From: Candidatus Helarchaeota archaeon
GTDB lineage: Archaea; Asgardarchaeota; Lokiarchaeia; Helarchaeales; JABXJV01
Assembly (NCBI GenBank): GCA_013375355.1
Contig: JABXJV010000196.1
Span: 1-25,780 of the forward strand
Length of the DNA stretch: 25,780 bases
Reading direction: 5' to 3'
In this document: one piece after another, positions 14,171 through 20,578 of the stretch
Layout of the letters: every line of letters begins with the position of its first letter
Position numbering within the stretch: position 1 is the first letter of the stretch
Translations under genes and position numbers: made by a program
Notes under the pieces: model-generated
Told to the model about the DNA's origin: nothing
The model's input: only the letters and a program-made list of their open reading frames with translations
The model's database searches: none

Positions 14171-15679
14171 CTAGTTAAGAGTGGCACCACAATAAGTGCA
14201 AAATTTCCAGGCAGTACTGATTTTTCTATGACAGCCAGGACATTCAACTTCTTTAACTTTTTTCTCTTCTTTTTCTTTAGGAACAACTTCTAGAATAATT
14301 TCTTCAGGTTCTTCTATAGTAGTGACAAAAGGCGTAAAACTTGCCTTCTTTTCCTCGACTTTTGGTGCGTCTTTCATAAAATCAATCCAAGTAGTACCAG
14401 TAGAACCCGATGGAGCAGATGGAGTAGAAGGTCTAGGGGTAGTAGTTGGACCACCTAAAGTGAACGGAACAAATACAGGACTAGCCCCTGTTGGTTCAGA
14501 TGAAGTACTGGGAGTTGCGGAAGCAGTACTAAAAGGAATAAAAGTGGTTGGAGTTTCTGGAATCGGAGGTTTCGTATCTAAAGGAGCTGGCTCGGGAGTA
14601 GGTGGTTTTGTTTCAATAGGTGGCGGAAGTTTTATTGGAGGTGTAACATCGATCGGTTTCATCGGGGGTGGAGTTAAATCTATTGGTTTAAGAGTGGGAG
14701 GTGTAATATCTATTGGCTTAGGAGTTGGGGGAGTCATCTCAACTGGCTTTGGCATAGGCGGAGTTATCTCAATTGGTTTCGGCATAGGTGGAGTTATTTC
14801 TATAGGCTTCGGCATGGGTGGTGGAGTTATCTCGACTGGCCTTGGCATTGGAGGAATTATCTCGACTGGCTGTGGTGGTAGTGAAGATAAATCTGGGGGT
14901 TCTGTTGTAGGTTCCTCAGTACCCTCCAATATTTTTAATGCTTCATCGAGACTTGGAGAACCATCGAGACCTGGGGTAATTGTAGGAGTTGCAGGTACTG
15001 TTGGAGGTGTAAATGTCGGTGGTTCTGGTGTAGATGATATAGTAGGAACTGTGGGTGGTGGCGAAATTGTAGGAACTGTAGGTGGTGGTGTTAATGCTGG
15101 AGAAATAGGGGTTGTAGGTGTTTCTACCTCTGAAACTACAGGAGCAGGTGCTGCTGCAATAGCTGGAACTTTTGCATGAAGTAAAAGTTCACCCAATTGA
15201 AGAAATAATTGATTAATATTCTTACCGTTTTTAGCAGAAGCTTCAAAATAATTAATTCCCATTTTTTGAGAAAGTGTTTGTGCTTCACTACTTTCAACTG
15301 CACGGTCGGGCAAGTCTGATTTGTTACCAACTAACATTAAGGGGATCGGTCCGCAGTTATCTGCGACTTCTTGGAACCATTTCGGAAGATTATCATAACT
15401 CTCACGATTAGTAAGATCGAAGATTGCAAGTGCTGCCATCGCTCCCTTATAATACAAAGGGCGAATATATGAGAATCTTTCTTGCCCTCCGGTATCCCAA
15501 ACTTGGAGTTTGACCTTATATCCCGCAATTTCAATCAATTTTATTGCAAAATCTACCCCGATTGTCATTTTGTAGTGCTCTTCGAACCTACCTTCCGCAA
15601 ATCTGATGGTAATAGCTGTCTTCCCTACTGCACCATCTCCTACTACAATTACTTTGAATAAATAATCGTATTCACTCAT
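14171..15679 (-). CDS. Rab-like small GTPase with proline-rich tail and C-terminal zinc ribbon
   Basis: Residues 1-170 form a Rab/Ras-type GTPase with all motifs: GDGAVGKT (14-21), T39 in MTIGVDF, WDTGGQERF (61-69), NKSD (119-122) and ASAK (147-150). The tail (171-440) is rich in Pro, Thr and Ser and contains about eight tandem copies of a 10-11-residue unit like KPIEITPPMP (271-350). A C-terminal zinc ribbon has C480, C483, C494 and C497 (CPGC...CTYC). There is no C-terminal Cys for prenylation, unlike eukaryotic Rabs, so membrane contact would have to work differently. Proline-rich tails can bind profilin or other polyproline-binding proteins, which Asgard archaea have; a link here is speculation. 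ATG 15679 has GAGG about 8 bases upstream. It is separated from gltX by a T-rich terminator. Confidence 0.9.
   Translation of the reverse strand: MSEYDYLFKVIVVGDGAVGKTAITIRFAEGRFEEHYKMTIGVDFAIKLIEIAGYKVKLQVWDTGGQERFSYIRPLYYKGAMAALAIFDLTNRESYDNLPKWFQEVADNCGPIPLMLVGNKSDLPDRAVESSEAQTLSQKMGINYFEASAKNGKNINQLFLQLGELLLHAKVPAIAAAPAPVVSEVETPTTPISPALTPPPTVPTISPPPTVPTISSTPEPPTFTPPTVPATPTITPGLDGSPSLDEALKILEGTEEPTTEPPDLSSLPPQPVEIIPPMPRPVEITPPPMPKPIEITPPMPKPIEITPPMPKPVEMTPPTPKPIDITPPTLKPIDLTPPPMKPIDVTPPIKLPPPIETKPPTPEPAPLDTKPPIPETPTTFIPFSTASATPSTSSEPTGASPVFVPFTLGGPTTTPRPSTPSAPSGSTGTTWIDFMKDAPKVEEKKASFTPFVTTIEEPEEIILEVVPKEKEEKKVKEVECPGCHRKISTAWKFCTYCGATLN
14630..14869 (-). repeat. Tandem repeats coding a proline-rich 10-11-residue unit
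   Basis: About eight units of 30-33 bases encode variants of P-(I/V)-(E/D)-x-T-P-P-x-P-K in the tail of the Rab-like GTPase (residues 271-350). Such arrays change length by slippage, so copy number probably differs between strains. Confidence 0.85.
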
Positions 15680-16124
15680 TTAGAATCCTCAAAACTTTTA
15701 ATCCGTTAATAAACTTGACCCATTTAAGTAATTCGTATGTAATGTGATAATTTTAAACTTAAAACTCAATTTTTTAATTATTTCAATGTAAATTCTTATT
15801 AATATACATAATTCTATTAGCTATTATTATTTTTTATTTATAAAAATAATTTTACCTAAATTAAAGTATGCTCAATTTTGGAATTGGAAGCATTGAATTT
15901 TAAGTTATAGAATTCAAAAATGGGATTAATTCAGTTATTTTAAAATCAAAACAAGAATCATAAATTTTTTAAAAAATTAAAATATCTACTATCTCTTAAT
16001 TGATCGGATTAAATTAAGAATCTTTAGAATTGTTACATTAAAAATCAAATAATAAATTTATATATAGGTGATTTAAATTCAAGAAAACCCAATCTTAACC
16101 AATAAATTAAATGAAAGAATTGTA
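15680..16124. other. Divergent intergenic region, no gene seen
   Basis: This AT-rich stretch separates the Rab-like GTPase gene from iorA. It must hold both promoters. The only clear elements are the TATA-like TTTATATATA at 16057 and a low-complexity palindrome at 15963-15978. No RNA gene or coding frame is evident. Confidence 0.6.
16057..16066 (+). promoter_or_regulatory. TATA-like element of iorAB
   Basis: TTTATATATA would place transcription start near 16090, giving ATG 16125 a leader of about 35 bases. It is immediately followed by GGTGAT, which complements the archaeal 16S rRNA 3' end; the two readings conflict (see the iorA start finding). Confidence 0.4.
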
Positions 16125-18053
16125 ATGCTCGGAAATCAAGCCATAATACGTGGGGCATTAGAAGCGGGTGTCCAATTTGTATCTCAATATCCCGGAACAC
16201 CACTTTCAGACATAGGTACAATGTGTACTGAATTATTGCAATCTAAATCTCTTCCCGGTTTTTATTTTCAATGGGCTGCTAATGAAGCAGCAGCACTACA
16301 AGCTGCAGCTGGGAGTTCGTGGAGTGGAATTCCATCGATGGTCCCTGCGAAACATGTTGGAATAAATGTTTTGGCTGATTCATTATGTGTAATTGCCTTA
16401 AATGGTCCTACATCTTCTTATGGAGAAGGAGGGTTGGTGATTATTGCAGGTGGAGATCCCGCATCTTTAGGAAGTCATTGTGAAGAAAATGAACGATTCT
16501 ATAGTTGGATGTTTCATTTAGTTCATATGGAACCAAGTGATGTAGTGGACTGTCTAGAATGGGTTCCAGAGCTATATAAAATCTCTAAAGAATTTGATCT
16601 AATTGGTTTTTTCCGAGTTACTAGTAGGGTTGCCCATACGCGTCAAGATGTTATATTAAAAAAGCCCTTACCTAAGTTTGAAGATAAGAAGGGATATTTT
16701 GAGAAAAATATTCCAAAATATTGTTCTTTACCACCTCACTGCGTTAATAACCATGTTAGATTGTATGAACGGATGGAAAATTTTAAAAAAAGTCCATATT
16801 CTAAAAAATTTGATAAAATAATACCAGGAGATTCAAAGTTAGGTATAATAACAGCTGGTGTTCCGTTTGGTTATACAATGGAAGCATTGCGAATTCTTGA
16901 AATAAGAGATACACCTGTCCTCAAATACGGAGTAATAAATCCCCTTAATGAAGAGATTTTTCTAAAATTTACAGAAAATTTAGATAAAATTATCGTTGTT
17001 GAGGAATTAGAGCCTTTTGTTGAAGTGGAAATTAAAAGAATAGCTCAAGAAAATGGTATTACTATTCCAATAAAAGGTCATGAAATTATTAGAAAATGGG
17101 GAGAATTAAGTACTTCTGACCTTGTTCAAATTTTAGGAAAGGAAGTTAATAAGACAATTTCAACTTATGACGCAATAATAGAAAAAGTGAATAAATATCA
17201 ACATCTAATTCCACCAAGACCCCCTACATTTTGTGCTGGATGTCCTGAAAGATCTCTTCTCTATGCTATTGAAAAGGCTGTTGATAGGAAAAAGACAATT
17301 ATTGCAGGCGATATAGGATGTTATGTAATGAGCTTTTTTCCTCCCCATGAACTAACCGATTGGGTTATTTGTATGTCTGGAGGGCTCGGTGCAGCAGTTG
17401 GGGCTTCAATTAAAACAGATCAAGACATAATAGCCTTTGTGGGTGATTCTACGTTTTATCATACAGGACTGCCAATTTTAATTTCAGCTGTTTATAATGG
17501 AGCTAACGTAACATTAATTATTTTTGATAATTCTTGGACTGCTATGACTGGAGGACACGAAAATCCAAATACACCGACTCATTTGAGGGCTGCCAATATA
17601 TTGGAAGATCCGATTACATTTAATTTAAAGGATATTTTGAAAGCTTGTGGAGTGCAATACGTTAGAGTAATTGATCCTTATAAACCAAAATCTGCAGAAA
17701 ACACAATCCGACAAGCCATGAGGCATAAAGGAGTAAAAGCAATTATCTCTCGAAAAGAATGTGGGTTAAGATATGAGAGAAGATTAAGAGCTGAAAAAAT
17801 GAATTTAATGACTCAAAATATTCCATTTATGCAAGAATACTATCAAGTTATTCCTGAAAGATGTGAACTTTGTAAGGAATGCACTAAAATACTATGTTGT
17901 ACTGCCTTAAGTATAGTAAACAAAGAGGGAATTGACTGTATTGAGATTGATGAGGCTAGATGTAATCGTTGTGGTGTGTGTTTTCAAATATGTCCTAATT
18001 CAGCTATTAGACGAACTGTGGTTAACCCACAAGATCCTGAAGTGAGGGTGTAA
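16125..18053 (+). CDS. iorA: Indolepyruvate ferredoxin oxidoreductase, alpha subunit
   Basis: This subunit converts aryl pyruvates from aromatic amino acids to aryl-acetyl-CoA, reducing ferredoxin. The N-terminal pyrimidine domain has LGNQAIIRGALEAGV and YPGTP. The TPP domain includes PPRPPTFCAGCPERS, GDIGCYVMSFFPP and GDSTFYHTGLP with FDNSWTAMTGGHENPN. The C-terminus holds ferredoxin-type clusters: CELCKECTKILC and CNRCGVCFQICP. The 642 residues are close to normal length, but ATG 16125 begins only one residue before the LGNQAI motif, while archaeal relatives usually have about 15 more. The frame continues upstream through ERIV to a TAA before 16077, with no canonical start codon. iorB follows after 3 bases. 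The enzyme fits peptide fermentation together with the M42 peptidase. Confidence 0.93.
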   Translation: MLGNQAIIRGALEAGVQFVSQYPGTPLSDIGTMCTELLQSKSLPGFYFQWAANEAAALQAAAGSSWSGIPSMVPAKHVGINVLADSLCVIALNGPTSSYGEGGLVIIAGGDPASLGSHCEENERFYSWMFHLVHMEPSDVVDCLEWVPELYKISKEFDLIGFFRVTSRVAHTRQDVILKKPLPKFEDKKGYFEKNIPKYCSLPPHCVNNHVRLYERMENFKKSPYSKKFDKIIPGDSKLGIITAGVPFGYTMEALRILEIRDTPVLKYGVINPLNEEIFLKFTENLDKIIVVEELEPFVEVEIKRIAQENGITIPIKGHEIIRKWGELSTSDLVQILGKEVNKTISTYDAIIEKVNKYQHLIPPRPPTFCAGCPERSLLYAIEKAVDRKKTIIAGDIGCYVMSFFPPHELTDWVICMSGGLGAAVGASIKTDQDIIAFVGDSTFYHTGLPILISAVYNGANVTLIIFDNSWTAMTGGHENPNTPTHLRAANILEDPITFNLKDILKACGVQYVRVIDPYKPKSAENTIRQAMRHKGVKAIISRKECGLRYERRLRAEKMNLMTQNIPFMQEYYQVIPERCELCKECTKILCCTALSIVNKEGIDCIEIDEARCNRCGVCFQICPNSAIRRTVVNPQDPEVRV

Positions 18054-18056
18054 AAT

Positions 18057-18701
18057 ATGAAGATTTGGAATGCGTTAATTGTTGGAATAGGTGGAACTGG
18101 AGTTATAACTTTAAAAAGAATATTAGAATATGCGGCCCTAAAAGATCCTAAAGTTGGAAAATTGATTGGAGCTGAAAAACATGGATTAGCTCAAAGAGAA
18201 GGGTCGGTTGATGTTCATGTTCGTCTTCTCATTTTAGATCAGAATGAAGCTAAAGATGAATATTTTCTTACTTCACCTACTATTCCAGTCGGTGGTTCAG
18301 ATTTAGCTATTGGGATTGAACCGGTTGAATTATTAAGAGATGCGAAGTTTTTTTCTCAAAAAACAACATTTATTGTAAATACTTATACTATGCCTCCTCC
18401 TAGTGTAATTTCTGAACGAAATACTTATCCAGCAATTGAAACAATAATTAAGACCTTAAAAGATACTTCAGGGTCTAATGATTTTTTAATTATTGATGCA
18501 ACAAAAATTGCAATTGAAGATATGGGAGATGCTGTATTTGGAAATAATATTTTACTTGGAGCAGCCCTTGCCACAGAAAAAATACCTCTAGAGAAAAAAT
18601 TGATTGAAAATGTTTTAAGGGAGCAAGTTAAACAAGCAGATCGAAATATTGAGGCCTTGAACCTTGGATATCAGCGAGGATTACAGATCCTCCAAAAATA
18701 A
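18057..18701 (+). CDS. iorB: Indolepyruvate ferredoxin oxidoreductase, beta subunit
   Basis: This 214-residue gamma-type domain pairs with IorA. The N-terminus WNALIVGIGGTGVITLKRIL and the segment KHGLAQREGSVDVHVRL are the family signature. The ATG lies 3 bases after the iorA stop, with GGTG at the end of iorA as the probable ribosome-binding site, so the two are translated from one message. Length is normal for archaeal IorB. Confidence 0.93.
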   Translation: MKIWNALIVGIGGTGVITLKRILEYAALKDPKVGKLIGAEKHGLAQREGSVDVHVRLLILDQNEAKDEYFLTSPTIPVGGSDLAIGIEPVELLRDAKFFSQKTTFIVNTYTMPPPSVISERNTYPAIETIIKTLKDTSGSNDFLIIDATKIAIEDMGDAVFGNNILLGAALATEKIPLEKKLIENVLREQVKQADRNIEALNLGYQRGLQILQK

Positions 18702-18824
18702 AAAACGAAATTAAATAATTTTTACTATTTCTTTAAATCTGCCTAATTTTTTGTTTTTAACGATTAATAGCATTTATTTATGTGAAATTAACAAATTGTT
18801 TTATGATTGTTAAATAACCTTTAT

Positions 18825-18842
18825 TAGTCATTTAAATGACTA
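18825..18842 (+). promoter_or_regulatory. Perfect 18-base palindrome in the promoter of the radical SAM gene
   Basis: TAGTCATTTAAATGACTA reads the same on both strands. It ends 3 bases before the TATA-like TTATAAAA, in the region where TFB and activators or repressors bind. A dimeric regulator site is the simplest explanation. Confidence 0.55.
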
Positions 18843-18845
18843 CAG

Positions 18846-18853
18846 TTATAAAA
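18846..18853 (+). promoter_or_regulatory. TATA-like element of the radical SAM gene
   Basis: TTATAAAA lies between the two palindromes and about 52 bases before the ATG, predicting a leader of about 25-30 bases. Confidence 0.5.
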
Positions 18854-18857
18854 AAGT

Positions 18858-18871
18858 TTGCAAATTTGCAA
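18858..18871 (+). promoter_or_regulatory. Perfect 14-base palindrome downstream of the TATA element
   Basis: TTGCAAATTTGCAA is a perfect palindrome lying between the TATA element and the likely transcription start. A protein bound here would block the polymerase, as many archaeal repressors do. Its sequence differs from the palindrome upstream, suggesting a second regulator. Confidence 0.5.
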
Positions 18872-18904
18872 TATTTTCTTAAAAATTAAAGGTGAAAAAT
18901 TATT

Positions 18905-20536
18905 ATGGTAACTAGTTCGAATATCAAAAATACGAAAAGTCTATGCCCAGAATGTAAAAAAACAATCGACGCAAAAATAATCGAAGAAAATGGGAAAGTT
19001 TTAATGAATAAAAAATGCTCCGAGCACGGAAATTTTTCAGATATCTTATCTATCAATCCAACTCATTTTCGTTGGAGTCAACAATTTATGTTGGATGGAC
19101 AAAAGCCAAGAAATCCTTGTGTTCCGATTAAAAAAGGATGTCCAAATGATTGTGGTGCTTGCCCTAATCATAAATCCTCACCAGCTTGCGCTGTAGTTGA
19201 CGTTACTTACCGCTGCAACCTAAAATGCCCTATCTGCTTCGCAAATGCTGAAGCGAAAGGGATGAACTTGGAACCAAGTTTTGAAGAATTAATTCGAATT
19301 TTTAGGCATTTTAGAAATATTAAACCCCAGCCCCCAATCGTTGCGATGTATGCTGGTGGGGAACCTACGATGCGAAATGATATGCCTGATTTACTTTCTG
19401 AATGTGTAAAAATGGGCTTTCAACAATTACAAATTGCTACAAATGGAATAAGATTAACAAATATCGATTACTTTCAAGAATTAATTGATGCAGGTTTGCC
19501 GAACACTACTAAAAATAATCGAACGCGAACAATTATATATTTTCAGTTTGACGGAATTGTACGTGAAACATACTTAAAAACAAGGGGAGTTGACATTCTG
19601 GATAAAAAATTAAAAGTTATAGAGAATGCAAGAGAGTTAAATTTCCCAAATTTGATTTTGGTGCCTACTATCGCCCGAGGAGTTAATGATCATGAAATTA
19701 CAAACATTCTACAGTTTGCTATTGATAATATAGATGTTGTAAACACGGTTATGTATCAGCCGATGGCAATGTGTGGCCGTTTTGATAAAGATAAACTTCA
19801 TGAACTGAGAATAACAAGCAGCCATTTGGCAAAAGAATTACATGACTACACAAATGGAAAAGTTGGAAAAACCTATCCGATATCAACAATTTCAAAATTT
19901 GCAAAGATCATAGCTTGGTTGAATAATGAACCCCCTGTTGAATTTACATGCAATGTAGATTGTGGCTTTGCTAACTTTATGTTCGTAAACCCCCAAACTA
20001 AACAATTAACAGGAATTGAAGATTTTGTTGATTCTGAAAAGTTTTTAAAAATAAGTAGCAAATGGTATGATAGGGTAGAAAGAGAGAAAAATTGGGAACG
20101 TGAAGGAAACACTGGAATTTTTGGAAACTTATTCGGTAGGGCAAGAAAAGATATTTTAAAAGCTAGAATTTTTGGTGAACTGGCATTAGCATTGAAGGGG
20201 CCTCAAGCAATTCTTAATAACTTCTCAAATCCAATCCAATTAATCAGTAGTTTTGCAGACACGATATTAAATACTTCGTGGGAATCGAGTTCTAACTGGT
20301 TAATAGACAATAATATCTTGCTTGTTGGCTTAATGCATTTTCAAGATTTATATAATTTTGATCTCGAACGAGTGAGTCGTTGTTTGGTTCATTACGGTTA
20401 CATAGATCCTGCCACAAACCAGGTCCGACAAGTTCCATTCTGTGCAATGAACGCAGTTCATAGAGAAAGAATCGAAAATGAATTAGAACAAGCTAATAAA
20501 ATGGTTCAATATGTACCTGAAGTAAAATCCAATTAA
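18905..20536 (+). CDS. Radical SAM protein of the tetraether synthase (Tes/MJ0619) family
   Basis: The radical SAM motif is CNLKCPIC (C104, C108, C111), with GGEPT at 151-155. Upstream lie extra metal-binding cysteines: C14, C17 and C38 (CPEC...KKCSEHG, rubredoxin-like) and C79, C83, C86 (GCPNDCGACPNHKSSPAC). This Cys-rich N-terminus and the ATNGIRL and VPTIARGVNDHEI segments match COG1964 proteins, including Tes, which joins the tails of two archaeal lipids into a tetraether. At 543 residues it is close to the family size. The family has paralogs with other or unknown jobs, so tetraether synthesis is likely but not certain. GGTG lies about 12 bases before the ATG. The promoter carries two palindromes, suggesting tight control. 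Confidence 0.75.
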   Translation: MVTSSNIKNTKSLCPECKKTIDAKIIEENGKVLMNKKCSEHGNFSDILSINPTHFRWSQQFMLDGQKPRNPCVPIKKGCPNDCGACPNHKSSPACAVVDVTYRCNLKCPICFANAEAKGMNLEPSFEELIRIFRHFRNIKPQPPIVAMYAGGEPTMRNDMPDLLSECVKMGFQQLQIATNGIRLTNIDYFQELIDAGLPNTTKNNRTRTIIYFQFDGIVRETYLKTRGVDILDKKLKVIENARELNFPNLILVPTIARGVNDHEITNILQFAIDNIDVVNTVMYQPMAMCGRFDKDKLHELRITSSHLAKELHDYTNGKVGKTYPISTISKFAKIIAWLNNEPPVEFTCNVDCGFANFMFVNPQTKQLTGIEDFVDSEKFLKISSKWYDRVEREKNWEREGNTGIFGNLFGRARKDILKARIFGELALALKGPQAILNNFSNPIQLISSFADTILNTSWESSSNWLIDNNILLVGLMHFQDLYNFDLERVSRCLVHYGYIDPATNQVRQVPFCAMNAVHRERIENELEQANKMVQYVPEVKSN

Positions 20537-20578
20537 TATTTGTTTCTTCTTTTTTTATCCTCAAAAAACCAAGAATTT
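20537..20578. terminator. Bidirectional T-tract termination region
   Basis: Between convergent genes, the plus strand has TTTCTTCTTTTTTTAT-like T-runs and the minus strand a run of six T (from CCTCAAAAAACC). This can end both the radical SAM and the GH2 transcripts. Confidence 0.45.

Noticed and set aside
14322..15179. Long glycine-rich open frame on the plus strand opposite the GTPase tail
   Set aside because: It is the antisense of the proline-rich repeat; repetitive Pro codons read backwards give Gly, and no start context or family match is seen.
15963..15978. 16-base palindrome of A and T runs
   Set aside because: Simple A/T low complexity in an AT-rich spacer; expected by composition.
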